Shown here: positions 25,113 through 35,332 of the stretch, piece after piece
How the letters are laid out: each line of letters starts with the position of its first letter
How positions within the stretch are numbered: the first letter of the stretch is position 1
Assembly: GCF_016107325.1 (NCBI RefSeq)
Contig: NZ_RCVT01000001.1
Span: 1,240,001-1,304,000, forward strand
Direction: 5' to 3'
DNA from: Sphingomonas sp. MA1305
GTDB taxonomy: Bacteria; Pseudomonadota; Alphaproteobacteria; Sphingomonadales; Sphingomonadaceae
Length of the DNA stretch: 64,000 bases
The notes under the pieces: model-generated
What the model saw: only the letters and a program-made list of their open reading frames with translations
What the model was told of the DNA's origin: nothing
Databases searched by the model: none
Position numbers and translations under genes: made by a program

Positions 25113-25238
25113 AAAACTCCCCTTCACTGGTGAGGCTTTCCCATGCCAGACTATTGCCGCATCGCAAAATGATTCTTTGCACTATACTGTCGAACGAAGC
25201 TTTCGCCCGACGACTCAAGATAGAAATTGAAGATATTT

Positions 25239-26231
25239 CTAGATGTTGTCCACGGCGTGGAGGATTTCGTCGAGCGACGCCGGAGCATAGCCGAACCGGT
25301 CCAGTTGTTCGAACATCCGGCTCCACCAGCGCCAGAAAATCGCCAGATCCGCCGAATCACGGACATAGGGGGTATGGCCGGGGGACAGCGAAGGCGAATG
25401 GAAGGAGAAAGTGAGCAGACGCAGATCGTCACGCTCCGCCGCCACCTCGACCGCCTCTAGCGCAGCTTCAATCGGCATATCCTCCGGGGTCAGTGCGACC
25501 CGTTGCAGAAGGCCCGCGCGCGCCACCACGCCGCGTACCGGAGGTAGGCGACCCGTCAGGGGAAATAAGGATCCGCCGTGCCGGCGCCATGCGCCCGTGA
25601 ACACCGTGGTGAGCGGCAGTTCGAGCAAATTTCCCGTCCGGAACGCGGCATTGCCGATTTGCGAGAAGTCCGGCCCGAGGTCGGCGGTATAGTCGTACCG
25701 CGCACGCATCGAACTGTCGATGCGATAGCCCCGCTCCGCCAGCAATTTGATCGTTGCGGGACCGAGACCATAACGTCCGGCACGATAGACGAGCGGCCGA
25801 CGTCCGAAGGCCTGCTCGAGCCGCCCGGTCAGCGCGTCGAGCTTCGCCGCCTCGTTCGCAATGGGCAGGTTGCCCGCATAGCTGTCACCTGGCGATGCGG
25901 GAAAGTAGGGCGGATTGACCCAGGCGTGAAGTTGAGCGCCGAGCGTGTTTCGCGGTTCTTCGAGCACCTCACGAAGGATGTCGCACGCAGCGGGGTCCTC
26001 CGTTACCGGATAGTCGACCATGAAGGCCAGGCCGATGCCGCAGTCGCGAAAGCGCCGGCAAGCCTCGGGAAGCGCGCCAATTGCCGTGACGGCGCGATGG
26101 TCGCGACTGAGCGGTGCGGTCCAGTCAAACTCCTCCTCGACATCGACGAAGACCGTGTAGCGCCGGCCGAAATCGGCGGGCCAGTCGACGATCGCGTCCG
26201 GTGAGGGTGGCAACGGACAGAAAGGCGGCAC
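25239..26231 (-). CDS. WalW-type polysaccharide deacetylase family protein
   Basis: A 330-residue protein of the polysaccharide-deacetylase superfamily (NodB-like fold). Visible landmarks are FVDVEEEFDW (about residues 28-37), the substrate-groove RAGRYGLG and, near the C-terminus, FSFHSPSLSPGHTPYV with the His-containing motif. No signal peptide is evident, which suggests cytoplasmic action on a saccharide precursor, as proposed for WalW-like proteins in LPS or capsule loci. It lies 11 bases after the histidine kinase on the same strand, so the two form an operon. Confidence 0.85.
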   Translation of the reverse strand: MPPFCPLPPSPDAIVDWPADFGRRYTVFVDVEEEFDWTAPLSRDHRAVTAIGALPEACRRFRDCGIGLAFMVDYPVTEDPAACDILREVLEEPRNTLGAQLHAWVNPPYFPASPGDSYAGNLPIANEAAKLDALTGRLEQAFGRRPLVYRAGRYGLGPATIKLLAERGYRIDSSMRARYDYTADLGPDFSQIGNAAFRTGNLLELPLTTVFTGAWRRHGGSLFPLTGRLPPVRGVVARAGLLQRVALTPEDMPIEAALEAVEVAAERDDLRLLTFSFHSPSLSPGHTPYVRDSADLAIFWRWWSRMFEQLDRFGYAPASLDEILHAVDNI

Positions 26232-26242
26232 CGGCGTGACGA

Positions 26243-27991
26243 TCAGGCCGGCGCGCCGACGAGGGCAGGAACGGCGGCGGGGAGGCGCAAGGTGAGCAAA
26301 TGCTTGCCGACCGACAGGCCGCCGCCAAGTTCGCGTGCGAGATCGCGGGCGAGCCGCAGCCCGAAGGAGGCGCCGAGCAAAGGCCCGTCGCTTCCACCGT
26401 CGTGGTCACCAAGGCTGAGCAGCGAATCGTCGTCAATGATTGCAGCGAGTGCCGCCGGACGCGCGAAGCAGATCGCGACCTCGCCGTCGTCAGCCGGCGC
26501 TTCGGCGATGTCGATCCGCTCACCCGGTGCTGCCGCGCCGGCGAGAGCGGCCAACATGCGCGACAGCAGCCGCTCGACGGCCCGGCTGTCCGTCAATGCG
26601 GCGTGACCGCCCATCGGGTGGAGGTCGAAGGCGGTGTTGTGAGCGTCGGCAAATGCGGAGAGGTCGCGCGCGACACGCGCGAGCAGGGGTTCGATCGGGA
26701 CCGGTTCGGGGTGCAGTTCCAACGCCTCGCCCTCGATCCGTGCGGCGGTATCGAGATCTTCGATCGCGCCGATCAGCCGGGCGGCCTGCGCCTGGATGGT
26801 CAACGCATGGCCGCGATAGGCGTCGGAAACGGGACCCAGCAATTGCGATTCGATCAGCTCGGCAAAGCCCGCGATCGCATTGGTCGGCGTGCGGAGTTCA
26901 TGGACGAGCTGCCGGAGGAGTTCCGAACCACGCCGGCGCTCGGCGCCCTCGTTCAGATCGCCGCCTGCCGGCCGCTGCGTGGTGCAGAGATAGCCGGTAA
27001 ACCGGCCAGACTTGTCGAACAGGGGCAGGCCAGCGACCTGCCACCCGCCGGCGAGCTCCGACCGGCCGGCGATATCCAGCCGCGCGCCCGAGAACCGCCG
27101 TCGGCGCAGGAAGGCGTCGACGATCGCGGTATCGACCGTCACCGACCCCTGCCGCATCGCCACCGCCAGCGATACGCCGATCAGCGCCCCGCGCGCCCCG
27201 CCATCGATGGCGACGACCAGCCCCTGCGCGTCGGTCTCGAACCGGAAGGCGTCCAGCTCCGCGGCCGGTTCGGCGATCGGCGCCTCGTCGCGCTGACGCT
27301 GAAAGGCATCGATGCGCGCGACGACATCGGCGATGCGGAAGCCGCCGTGCGGGGCCGGGCTGAGATCGGGGGCGGACGGCTCCGTCGCCGGTGCCGGGGC
27401 CGGCGATCTTGCCGGCACTGCGTCGCGAAACGCGTCCATATTGATGACGGATGGTGCCGGACGCACGTCCTGTTCGGACGCATCACCCTGAGGCTGCACC
27501 GTGTCGGGCAGGGGCTCAGCCTCTGCCGCTGGCTGGCTTTCCGTCGCGGTGGCCGTCGTTTCTGCGGCGGGGAGGACGAAATCCACCGCCTCATAGGCGG
27601 CGAGCCCATCGATCACCTCGCGCGGCAGATCGCGACGGTGACGAAGCAGCGCGCGCCCTTCTGGATTGAGCTTCGGCAACAAATCGAGCCACGCGCTCGC
27701 GTCGAGCCGTGCGGTGCGCAGCACCGGCGCGGCGACGGCGAGGCCGTCCTCGGCAAACAAGGCGACCAGCGGCGCCGGCGGCATCGCGAAGGCCAGTGCT
27801 CGGCCGCTGGCGGCGCGGATCTCGACCGGTACGATTTCGCGAAGCGCGCGCAGACGCGTCAGGGCGGCTTCATCCGGCGCGGCGCGGCCGCGACCGATCA
27901 GGTCGACGAGTTGCCGCCACGCCGAACGCGCGCCGAACCCACTCTCCATATCGGCGGAGAGCACGGTCTTGAGGCTGTCATCGAAACGCAC
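26243..27991 (-). CDS. Soluble histidine-kinase-like protein with degenerate ATP-binding domain
   Basis: A 582-residue protein without transmembrane segments. The N-terminal half has no clear family, followed by a Pro/Ala-rich linker (about 150-210). A PAS-like segment comes next (about 245-335). The HisKA dimerisation domain has the phospho-acceptor His364 in QLVHELRTPTNAIAG. In the C-terminal HATPase region the N-box Asn is missing (SRMLAALAG), there is no DxGxG, and only a G2-like FGLRLARDLARELGGG remains. ATP binding is therefore doubtful. It may act as a phosphatase or phosphotransfer scaffold. It is cotranscribed with the deacetylase. Confidence 0.87.
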   Translation of the reverse strand: MRFDDSLKTVLSADMESGFGARSAWRQLVDLIGRGRAAPDEAALTRLRALREIVPVEIRAASGRALAFAMPPAPLVALFAEDGLAVAAPVLRTARLDASAWLDLLPKLNPEGRALLRHRRDLPREVIDGLAAYEAVDFVLPAAETTATATESQPAAEAEPLPDTVQPQGDASEQDVRPAPSVINMDAFRDAVPARSPAPAPATEPSAPDLSPAPHGGFRIADVVARIDAFQRQRDEAPIAEPAAELDAFRFETDAQGLVVAIDGGARGALIGVSLAVAMRQGSVTVDTAIVDAFLRRRRFSGARLDIAGRSELAGGWQVAGLPLFDKSGRFTGYLCTTQRPAGGDLNEGAERRRGSELLRQLVHELRTPTNAIAGFAELIESQLLGPVSDAYRGHALTIQAQAARLIGAIEDLDTAARIEGEALELHPEPVPIEPLLARVARDLSAFADAHNTAFDLHPMGGHAALTDSRAVERLLSRMLAALAGAAAPGERIDIAEAPADDGEVAICFARPAALAAIIDDDSLLSLGDHDGGSDGPLLGASFGLRLARDLARELGGGLSVGKHLLTLRLPAAVPALVGAPA

Positions 27992-28175
27992 GCACGGCTC
28001 CTGCGCCCCGTCCGTCGGGACGCGTCATTCGTCCTGTCCTAGCGAAGCGGAATCGCCGCGCAAGCAGCGATTTGCCGCCCGTCGCAATGTGGGACAATTG
28101 CGTTGCACCGCAATTTTCTTATGTCTAAGGGGAGCCGTCGTCGTCGTTCGGCGAGTTTTGGGAGAGTTGCGCGCA

Positions 28176-28643
28176 ATGTCCTTCGATCGGATCGATCGGC
28201 AGATCCTTGCCCATCTACAAGCAGATGGCCGGATGACCAATGTCGAACTCGCCGAGCGCGTCGGTCTGACCGCCCCTCCCTGCCTGCGCCGGGTTCGCGC
28301 ATTGGAAGAAGCGGGCGTGATCCGCGGCTATCACGCCGATCTCGACCCGGCCAGCCTGGGCTTCCCGATCACCGTGTTCGCGATGGTGTCGCTGCGCAGC
28401 CAGGCGGAGCACGACCTCGCCGCCTTCGAAGCGCATGTCGCGGGCATTCCCGAGATTCGCGAATGCCATATGCTCAACGGCGAGATCGACTTCATTCTCA
28501 AGATCGTCGCCGCCGATCTGAAGAGCTTCCAGGAAATCCTGACCACGCATCTGACTCCGGCACCGAATGTCGCGAGCGTGAAGACGTCGCTGACGATCCG
28601 GACCGCGAAGGCGGTGTCGGGAATTCCCGTCTCCGCGGACTGA
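28176..28643 (+). CDS. Lrp/AsnC-family regulator
   Basis: A 155-residue Lrp-type regulator: the N-terminal helix-turn-helix (FDRIDRQILAHLQADGRMTN, then LTAPPCLRRVRALEEAGVIR) is followed by the RAM ligand domain (about residues 65-140), the usual length. GGGAGAG lies about 10 bases before the ATG. Such regulators sense amino acids and act as dimers or octamers. It is divergent from the kinase gene and converges with pdhB. The target genes are not obvious. Confidence 0.92.
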   Translation: MSFDRIDRQILAHLQADGRMTNVELAERVGLTAPPCLRRVRALEEAGVIRGYHADLDPASLGFPITVFAMVSLRSQAEHDLAAFEAHVAGIPEIRECHMLNGEIDFILKIVAADLKSFQEILTTHLTPAPNVASVKTSLTIRTAKAVSGIPVSAD

Positions 28644-28723
28644 GCCGGGTTCCTGCGGACGCAGGGGCCCAGAGCCGCGATCGACAGCGCCTGACCATGG
28701 GCTCCTGCGTGCGCAGCAGCGCT

Positions 28724-28746
28724 GGAGGGGGGCCGAAGCCCCCTCC
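28724..28746. terminator. Bidirectional hairpin between lrp-type gene and pdhB
   Basis: GGAGGGGG (28724-28731) pairs with CCCCCTCC (28739-28746) around a 7-base loop, just before the stop of pdhB and 80 bases after the Lrp gene's stop. It could end transcripts from both sides. Confidence 0.6.
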
Positions 28747-28748
28747 CC

Positions 28749-30185
28749 TTACTTCTTGTAGACCACCTTCTTGACCGTCTCGACGACCTTGGCGGCGTTG
28801 ATCAGCGCCTGCTTCTCGAGGTTGGCGGCGTAAGGCAGCGGCACGTCCTCGTCGGTGACGCGCAGCACCGGCGCGTCGAGGTCGTCGAAGCCTTCCTCCA
28901 TCACGAACGCCGCCACTTCCGACGCGATCGAGCAGGTAGGCCAGCCTTCCTCGACGACGACGAGGCGGTTGGTTTTGGCGAGGCTCTTCAGCACCGTCTG
29001 CTTGTCGAGCGGACGCAGCGTGCGCAGGTCGATGACCTCCGCATCCACGCCCTCGCCCGCCAGCGTCTCGGCGGCTTCGAGCGCGATGCCGACGCCAATC
29101 GAATAGCTGACCAGCGTCACGTCCTTGCCCGGCTTCATGATCCGCGCCTTGCCGATCGGCAGGACATAGTCGTCGAGCTTCGGCACCTCGAACGAACGGC
29201 CGTACATCAGCTCGTTCTCGAGGAAGACGACCGGGTCTTCGGAGCGGATCGCCGCCTTGAGCAGCCCCTTGGCGTCCGCCGCGTCATAGGGCGCGATGAC
29301 GATCAGGCCGGGGACGCTCGCATACCACGGACCATAGTTCTGCGAGTGCTGCGCACCGACGCGACTCGCCGCGCCGTTGGGGCCACGGAACACGATCGGG
29401 CAGCGCATCTGCCCGCCCGACATGTAGTTGGTCTTGGCCGCCGAGTTGATGATGTGGTCGATCGCCTGCATGGCGAAGTTGAACGTCATGAACTCGACGA
29501 TCGGACGCAGGCCGCCCATCGCCGCGCCGGTGCCGACGCCGGCGAAGCCATATTCGGTGATCGGCGTGTCGATGACGCGACGGTCGCCGAACTCCTCGAG
29601 CAGCCCCTGGGTGACCTTGTAGGCACCCTGGTATTGCGCGACTTCCTCACCCATCACGAAGACGCGGTCGTCGGCGCGCATTTCCTCGGCCATGGCGTCG
29701 CGCAGTGCCTCGCGGACGGTGAGCTTCACCATCTCGGTGCCTTCGGGGATCGACGGATCCTGACGGCCGTCGTGCTTGGCGGCTTCGAACAGCTGGCGCG
29801 CGCCGGTCTCGACCTTTTCCTGCGCCGGATGGGCCGAATCCTCGACCGTGTCGGGCTTCCTGGTCTCGTCGGCCTTGGCATCGCCCTGCGGCGCGTCGTC
29901 CTTGGTCGCGGCGGGCGCGGCGGCGGCATCGTCGGCGCTCTCGCCGTCGGCGAGCAGGGTCGCGATGACCGTGCCGACCTTCACATTGTCGGTGCCTTCC
30001 GCGACGACGAGCTTGCCGATCGTGCCTTCATCGACCGCCTCGAACTCCATCGTCGCCTTGTCGGTCTCGATCTCGGCCATGATGTCGCCGGACTTGACCG
30101 TGTCGCCTTCCTTGACGAGCCACTTGGCCAGCGTGCCTTCCTCCATGGTCGGCGACAGCGCGGGCATCTTGATCTCGATCGCCAT
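28749..30185 (-). CDS. pdhB: Pyruvate dehydrogenase E1 beta subunit with N-terminal lipoyl domain
   Basis: A 478-residue E1-beta. Residues 1-78 are a biotinyl/lipoyl domain with the lipoylated Lys43 in [13 protein letters not shown] flexible Ala/Asp/Lys-rich linker (about 80-140) leads to the transketolase-like E1-beta domain with [20 protein letters not shown] and [17 protein letters not shown]. An E1-beta with its own lipoyl domain is typical of alphaproteobacteria. With PdhA it decarboxylates pyruvate and passes acetyl groups to E2. Neither pdhC nor lpd lies in the window. Start ATG 30185 follows the pdhA stop at once. Confidence 0.96.
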   Translation of the reverse strand: MAIEIKMPALSPTMEEGTLAKWLVKEGDTVKSGDIMAEIETDKATMEFEAVDEGTIGKLVVAEGTDNVKVGTVIATLLADGESADDAAAAPAATKDDAPQGDAKADETRKPDTVEDSAHPAQEKVETGARQLFEAAKHDGRQDPSIPEGTEMVKLTVREALRDAMAEEMRADDRVFVMGEEVAQYQGAYKVTQGLLEEFGDRRVIDTPITEYGFAGVGTGAAMGGLRPIVEFMTFNFAMQAIDHIINSAAKTNYMSGGQMRCPIVFRGPNGAASRVGAQHSQNYGPWYASVPGLIVIAPYDAADAKGLLKAAIRSEDPVVFLENELMYGRSFEVPKLDDYVLPIGKARIMKPGKDVTLVSYSIGVGIALEAAETLAGEGVDAEVIDLRTLRPLDKQTVLKSLAKTNRLVVVEEGWPTCSIASEVAAFVMEEGFDDLDAPVLRVTDEDVPLPYAANLEKQALINAAKVVETVKKVVYKK

Positions 30186-30186
30186 C

Positions 30187-31233
30187 TCAGTAGCTCTCCA
30201 CCAGCACGTCAGTATACAGCTCGCCCGCATCGGGCTCGGGGGTGCTTTCGGCGAAATCGGCGGCTTCGTTCACGACCTTGCGGATCTCCTGTTCGATGGA
30301 CTTAAGGTCGGCCTCGCCGACGCCGTGCCCTTCGAGCAGCTTCTTGACGTGCTCGATCGGGTCGGACTTGTCGCGCACCGCCTGCACTTCCTCGCGGCTG
30401 CGATATTTGGCGGGGTCGGACATGGAATGGCCGCGGTAGCGATAGGTCTTCATCTCGAGGATGACCGGGCCCTTGCCCGCACGAACCCAGGCGAGCGCCT
30501 CCTCGGCTGCGCCGCGGCAGGCGAGCACGTCCATGCCGTCGACCTGAATGCCGGGGATGCGGAAGCTCTCGCCGCGACGGTAGAGCTGGTCTTCCGACGA
30601 GGCGCGGTTGACGCTGGTGCCCATGGCATATTGGTTGTTCTCGATCACGAAGATGATCGGGAGCTTCCACAGCTCCGCCATGTTGAAGCTCTCGTAGACC
30701 TGGCCCTGGTTGGCCGCGCCGTCGCCGAAATAGGCGAGGCAGACGCCGCCGTCGCCGCTGTACTTGTGCTTGAAGGCGAGGCCGGTGCCGAGGCTGACCT
30801 GCGCGCCGACGATGCCGTGGCCGCCGTAGAACTTATGCTCGGTCGAGAACATGTGCATCGACCCGCCCTTGCCGCGGCTGATGCCGGCGGCACGACCGGT
30901 CAGCTCGGCCATGATCACCTTGGGATCGATGCCATAGGCGAGCATGTGGCCGTGGTCGCGATAGCCGGTGATCACGGAGTCGGTGTCGCCATTCAGCGCC
31001 GACTGCAGGCCGACGGCAACCGCTTCCTGGCCGATGTACAGGTGGCAGAAGCCGCCGATGAAGCCGAGGCCATAGAGCTGGCCCGCCTTTTCCTCGAAAC
31101 GGCGGATCAGCAGCATCTGCTTGTAGAAGTCGAGCAGCTGGTCCTTGTTCGCCTCGAACGGCTTGGGTTCGGCCGGTCGCTCACGGTTGGTGAGCGGCGG
31201 TTCGGCGGGACGAGCGGCAGGCGATTTGGCCAC
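30187..31233 (-). CDS. pdhA: Pyruvate dehydrogenase E1 alpha subunit
   Basis: A 348-residue E1-alpha. The thiamine-diphosphate motif reads [20 protein letters not shown] with the closing [15 protein letters not shown] and [20 protein letters not shown] are the phosphorylation-loop-like regions conserved in the family. The N-terminal 30 residues are Pro/Ala-rich. The start is GTG 31233 with TTGAGG about 6 bases upstream. It forms an operon with pdhB immediately downstream. Together they catalyse the first step from pyruvate to acetyl-CoA. Confidence 0.96.
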   Translation of the reverse strand: MAKSPAARPAEPPLTNRERPAEPKPFEANKDQLLDFYKQMLLIRRFEEKAGQLYGLGFIGGFCHLYIGQEAVAVGLQSALNGDTDSVITGYRDHGHMLAYGIDPKVIMAELTGRAAGISRGKGGSMHMFSTEHKFYGGHGIVGAQVSLGTGLAFKHKYSGDGGVCLAYFGDGAANQGQVYESFNMAELWKLPIIFVIENNQYAMGTSVNRASSEDQLYRRGESFRIPGIQVDGMDVLACRGAAEEALAWVRAGKGPVILEMKTYRYRGHSMSDPAKYRSREEVQAVRDKSDPIEHVKKLLEGHGVGEADLKSIEQEIRKVVNEAADFAESTPEPDAGELYTDVLVESY

Positions 31234-31698
31234 GGATTACCTCAACGGTCCTGGGGGAATGTGGGAGCGCCTATAGTCCGGCTTCTGCGGGAACATCAAT
31301 TCCCTGGCTCAAGATGGCTGTGACGTAGCGTTTCCGGGCCAGCCGCTGCCCGGCGAGTCTTGACAGAATTGACGCCTGAACGGGGTTTTTCATCGCCGGG
31401 CCTTTGCTTCTTCCCCCGGAGCAGGCCAGCGTCGAGATGGAAAGGCTGCTGTGGCGGCGGACGGCGCCGATTTGGCAGCGTCCCCAAGTGGACCCCCGGC
31501 CTTTGCCGGGGAAGTGGGAGGCGCCGGGAAAGTGGAAGAGGCGCGCCGGCGAACCTGCACGTCTGCCGGCGATGACGCGTTGGGTGCTCCATTCCTGTAC
31601 CCTCGCAAACCCGTCGCGTGTAGGACAGCCCTCACCGCACGCGGCGATAGCGCAAGTTTGTTGCCCTTTGCGCGCGCCCGCGCCAAACCGCATCGCAG
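31234..31698. other. Gene-free stretch between pdhA and the MFS-cysK-sleB operon
   Basis: About 465 bases holding the divergent promoters of pdhA and the MFS gene. A hairpin CCCCGGC/GCCGGGG with loop CTTT lies at 31494-31511, and just after it two imperfect copies of a GCCGGG-AAGTGG block (31505-31535). Short frames here lack ribosome sites and family character. I see no RNA gene. Confidence 0.5.
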
Positions 31699-32979
31699 AT
31701 GGACAAGCCCACCCACCCGTTCCGCATCGCCAACTTCCGCGCCTATTGGCTGTCGCGACTGTCCGGCACGATCGCGCAGACCGCACTCGCAATCGTCATC
31801 GGCTGGCAGGTCTACGGTCTCGCGCGCCAGACGATGGACATCCGCCAGGCGGCGTTCCTGCTCGGCATGATCGGCGCGGCGCAGTTCGTGCCGCTGTTCC
31901 TGCTGACGCCGGTCACCGGCCTGGTTGCCGACAGCGTCGATCGCCGCTGGATCGTGCGTGCGACCACCGCCTTGATCGTCGCCGTCGCGGCGATGCTGGG
32001 GGTGCTGACCTGGGCGGGTTCGCTGACCCTGCCGGCGCTGTTCGCCGCCGCGGTGCTGATCGGGGTGGCGCGCGCCTTCACCGGGCCGGCCTATTCGGCG
32101 CTCGCCCCCAATCTCGTCCCGCGCGAAAGCCTGCCGACCGCGATCGCCATCTCGTCGATCGCCTGGCAGGTCGGGTCGATCGCCGGGCCCAGCGTCGGCG
32201 GGCTGCTCTACGCCATCCATCCCGATGTCGCCTATGCCAGCATCACCGGCCTGTTCGTGCTGGCGCTGGCCACCATCTTCCTGATCGGCAAGGTGCCGCA
32301 ACCGCCGGCGCAGAAGGATCGGCGGCCGATCCACCGCATCCTCGACGGTTTCCAATACGTCCGCAACAACCGGCTGGTGCTGGCGACGATCACGCTCGAC
32401 CTGTTCGTCGTGCTGCTCGCCGGGGCGACCGCGCTGTTGCCGATCTATGCGCGCGATATCCTGCATGTCGGATCGCAGGGCCTGGGCGTGCTGGCCGCCG
32501 GCATGGGCATCGGGGCGGCGAGCACCGCGATCTGGTTCTCGTTCCGGCCGATGAAGTCGAACGTCGGGGTCAAGATGCTGATCGCAGTGATCGTGTTCGC
32601 GCTGGCGGTGCTGACCTTCGGCCTGTCGACCTGGTTCCCGCTCAGCCTCGTCGCGCTGATCGTCGCGGGCGGCGCCGACATGGTATCGGTCTACGTCCGC
32701 CAGTCGCTGATCCAGCTGCATACGCCGGACGCGATGCGCGGCCGGGTCAGTGCGGTGTCGCAGCTCACCATTTCGGCATCCAACGAGCTCGGCGAGGCGG
32801 AGAGCGGGTTGATGGCGTCGCTGCTCGGACCGGTCGGCGCGGTGGTGTTCGGCGGCTGCGCGGCGATCGTCGTCACGCTCCTCTGGTCGCGTCTTTTCCC
32901 CGAGCTACGGCAGGCGCGGACCTTCGATCCGCCCGACATGTTACAGGTCGAACCCCAACACGGAGAAGCCAAGCCATGA
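31699..32979 (+). CDS. MFS transporter (EntS/MFS_3-like exporter)
   Basis: A 426-residue major facilitator with about 12 hydrophobic segments. [31 protein letters not shown] and [19 protein letters not shown] match the MFS_3 group that includes the enterobactin exporter EntS and various drug exporters. It is an inner-membrane protein. Its stop overlaps the start of cysK by ATGA, so the two proteins are made from one message. Coupling to a cysteine synthase raises the possibility of export of a cysteine-related metabolite, which is speculative. Confidence 0.9.
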   Translation: MDKPTHPFRIANFRAYWLSRLSGTIAQTALAIVIGWQVYGLARQTMDIRQAAFLLGMIGAAQFVPLFLLTPVTGLVADSVDRRWIVRATTALIVAVAAMLGVLTWAGSLTLPALFAAAVLIGVARAFTGPAYSALAPNLVPRESLPTAIAISSIAWQVGSIAGPSVGGLLYAIHPDVAYASITGLFVLALATIFLIGKVPQPPAQKDRRPIHRILDGFQYVRNNRLVLATITLDLFVVLLAGATALLPIYARDILHVGSQGLGVLAAGMGIGAASTAIWFSFRPMKSNVGVKMLIAVIVFALAVLTFGLSTWFPLSLVALIVAGGADMVSVYVRQSLIQLHTPDAMRGRVSAVSQLTISASNELGEAESGLMASLLGPVGAVVFGGCAAIVVTLLWSRLFPELRQARTFDPPDMLQVEPQHGEAKP

Positions 32980-33896
32980 AGGCCAACACGATCCTGGAAA
33001 CGATCGGCAACACGCCGCATGTGCGGATCCAGCGCCTGTTCCCGAACAGCGAAGTGTGGATCAAGTCCGAACGGTCGAACCCCGGCGGCTCGATCAAGGA
33101 CCGCATCGCGCTGGCGATGATCGAGGCGGCGGAAGCGTCGGGCGATCTGAAGCCGGGCGGCACCATCGTCGAACCGACCAGCGGCAACACCGGCGTCGGC
33201 CTGGCGATGGTCGCGGCGGTGAAGGGCTACAAGCTGACGCTGGTGATGCCCGAATCGATGTCGCTGGAGCGGCGCCGGCTGATGCTGGCCTATGGGGCGA
33301 GCTTCGACCTGACCCCGCGCGAGAAGGGCATGAAGGGCGCCATCGAGCGGGCGCTCGAGATCGTCGAGCAGACGCCCGGCGCCTGGATGCCGCAGCAATT
33401 CGAGAATCCCGCCAACGTCGACGTGCACGTGCGCACGACGGCCCAGGAGATCCTCAACGACTTCCGCGATTCGCCGATCGACGTGCTGATCACCGGGGTC
33501 GGCACCGGCGGCCATATCACCGGCGTCGCGCAGGTGTTGAAGCAGCACTGGCCGGAGCTGAAGGTGTTCGCGGTCGAGCCGGCCGCCTCTCCGGTGATCG
33601 CCGGCGGTCAGCCGGGGCCGCACCCGATCCAGGGAATCGGCGCGGGCTTCATCCCCAAGAACCTGCATACCGAGGTGCTGGACGGCGTCATCGAGGTCGA
33701 TGCCGCGGTCGCCAAGGACATGGCGCGGCGTTCGGCGCGCGAGGAGGGGCTGCTGGTCGGCATCTCGTCCGGCGCGACGCTGGCGGCGATCCTGCAGAAG
33801 CTGCCCGACCTGCCCGACGGCGCGCGCGTGCTCGGCTTCAATTACGATAACGGCGAGCGCTACCTCTCCGTGCCGGACTTCCTGCCCGAACAGTGA
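32976..33896 (+). CDS. cysK: Cysteine synthase A (O-acetylserine sulfhydrylase)
   Basis: A 306-residue PLP enzyme of the CysK/CysM group. The PLP Lys is K41 in [15 protein letters not shown] (68-73) binds substrate carboxylate, and GTGGHITGV anchors the phosphate. GAGFIPKNL and LVGISSGA further favour CysK. It makes cysteine from O-acetylserine and sulfide in the cytosol, the end of the pathway that begins with cysD-cysN/C at 49.6 kb. The start overlaps the MFS stop (ATGA) and its stop overlaps the SleB gene (GTGA). Confidence 0.95.
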   Translation: MKANTILETIGNTPHVRIQRLFPNSEVWIKSERSNPGGSIKDRIALAMIEAAEASGDLKPGGTIVEPTSGNTGVGLAMVAAVKGYKLTLVMPESMSLERRRLMLAYGASFDLTPREKGMKGAIERALEIVEQTPGAWMPQQFENPANVDVHVRTTAQEILNDFRDSPIDVLITGVGTGGHITGVAQVLKQHWPELKVFAVEPAASPVIAGGQPGPHPIQGIGAGFIPKNLHTEVLDGVIEVDAAVAKDMARRSAREEGLLVGISSGATLAAILQKLPDLPDGARVLGFNYDNGERYLSVPDFLPEQ

Positions 33897-35284
33897 GCGC
33901 ACCGATACGCAAGCCGGGGCCTGCTGCCGGCGCAGACAGTCCCGGCGACCTGGCGGAGCCGACCGATGCCGGTCGCGCCCGGCGACCGGCGCGGCCGTCG
34001 CGCGGCGCGACGATCCACGTCATCCTCGCGGCGACGGCGGCGGTAGCGCTGGCCGTGCCCGGCTGGGTCGTGACGCATCCGCCGGCGATCCCGGCGACGC
34101 CGGCGCGGCGGATCGCCCTGCCGCCCCGCCGCGTCGTGCCGCCGGCCGAACTGCCGCCGGTCGAGCCGGTGCGGCTGGTCGATCTGTCGCAGGACGAGGC
34201 CCGCGCCTTCAACGCGTCGGTGCCCTTTTCCACCGCGCCCAATCCGGCGGCGCGGCCGTTCCGCTATGCCGGCAGCGGCGACGATCTCGCCCGGGCGACC
34301 GACTGTCTGGCCGCCGGCGTCCTCTACGAGGCGGGCGACGATGCGGTCGGCGAGCGCGCCGTCGCCCAGGTCGTGCTCAACCGCCTGCGCCACCCGGCCT
34401 TTCCCAAGACGGTCTGCGGTGTCGTGTTCGAGGGACAGGAGCGACGCACCGGCTGTCAGTTCACCTTCGCCTGCGACGGTGCGCTGACCCGCTGGTCGCC
34501 CGGCGATGCGGCGTGGCGGCGCGCTCGCGCGGTCGCCCAGATGGCGCTGTCGGGCGCGGTCTATCGGCCGGTCGGCTATGCCACCCATTACCATACCGAC
34601 TGGGTGGTGCCCTATTGGCAGGCCAGTCTCGACAAGATCGTCGCGGTGCACAGCCATTTGTTTTTCCGCTGGAGCGGCTGGTGGGGCACTCCGCCCGCCT
34701 TCAACCGGCGGCTGGTGGCCGGTGAGCCGGTGATAACCCAGCTCGCGCCCTTGTCCGATGCCCATAAGACCGGCGCCGCCCTTGCGCAGGCGCAGGCGGC
34801 ATTGGCCGAGGCGGCGACCGCCGGCGGCAGCGGCGAGGCGCCGGCACCGGTGAGCGGGGCCGCGGACAGTTTTCTCGTCGCGTTGCCGCGCGCCACGCTC
34901 GCGGAGGATTTTCCGGCGATCGCGGCCAAGACCTGTGGCGATCGGCCGACCTGCAAATATTCCGCCTGGCTCGACGCGGCGAAGGTACCGACCAGCCTGC
35001 CGCTCTCATCGGAGCAGGTGGCGGCGATGACGTTCAGCTATCTGCGCGACCGCCCGGCCGGGGTCGAAAAAAGCCTTTGGAATTGCGAGCAATTGCCGCG
35101 CCCCGACCGGACGCAGTGCATGAAGCGGCAAGTGTTGCTCGCGCCCGCCGCCGCGCCGACCGCGACGCCGGTCGCAACGCCGAAACCGACTACGGATCCG
35201 CGTGGACCGACGGAGCTGGGCGGCGTGCGTCGCAAGGGCGAGCCGGCCGCCGCCACATCCGCCAAGCCCACCGGCACGCCGTAA
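33893..35284 (+). CDS. SleB-type cell wall hydrolase with membrane anchor
   Basis: A 463-residue protein. After a basic N-terminus, one hydrophobic segment (about residues 40-60, [20 protein letters not shown]) anchors it or acts as a signal. The SleB/hydrolase_2 domain (about 130-260) contains the catalytic Glu in [20 protein letters not shown], plus [10 protein letters not shown] and [14 protein letters not shown]. The C-terminal 200 residues are Ala/Pro-rich with four Cys. It probably cleaves peptidoglycan in the periplasm. The GTG start overlaps the cysK stop, and a hairpin follows. Confidence 0.88.
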   Translation: MSAPIRKPGPAAGADSPGDLAEPTDAGRARRPARPSRGATIHVILAATAAVALAVPGWVVTHPPAIPATPARRIALPPRRVVPPAELPPVEPVRLVDLSQDEARAFNASVPFSTAPNPAARPFRYAGSGDDLARATDCLAAGVLYEAGDDAVGERAVAQVVLNRLRHPAFPKTVCGVVFEGQERRTGCQFTFACDGALTRWSPGDAAWRRARAVAQMALSGAVYRPVGYATHYHTDWVVPYWQASLDKIVAVHSHLFFRWSGWWGTPPAFNRRLVAGEPVITQLAPLSDAHKTGAALAQAQAALAEAATAGGSGEAPAPVSGAADSFLVALPRATLAEDFPAIAAKTCGDRPTCKYSAWLDAAKVPTSLPLSSEQVAAMTFSYLRDRPAGVEKSLWNCEQLPRPDRTQCMKRQVLLAPAAAPTATPVATPKPTTDPRGPTELGGVRRKGEPAAATSAKPTGTP

Positions 35285-35296
35285 CGCCACGCCGCG

Positions 35297-35324
35297 CCTC
35301 CCCCGCACGCCCAAGCGGGGGAGG
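35297..35324. terminator. Bidirectional hairpin between sleB-type gene and acyl-CoA dehydrogenase
   Basis: CCTCCCCCGC (35297-35306) pairs perfectly with GCGGGGGAGG (35315-35324) around an 8-base loop. It sits in the 48-base gap between two convergent genes. Confidence 0.7.
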
Positions 35325-35332
35325 ACGCGCCA

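Noticed and set aside
31360..31592. Short frames in the pdhA-MFS gap
   Set aside because: No ribosome sites, Arg/Pro/Gly-rich translations, and overlap with palindromic DNA.
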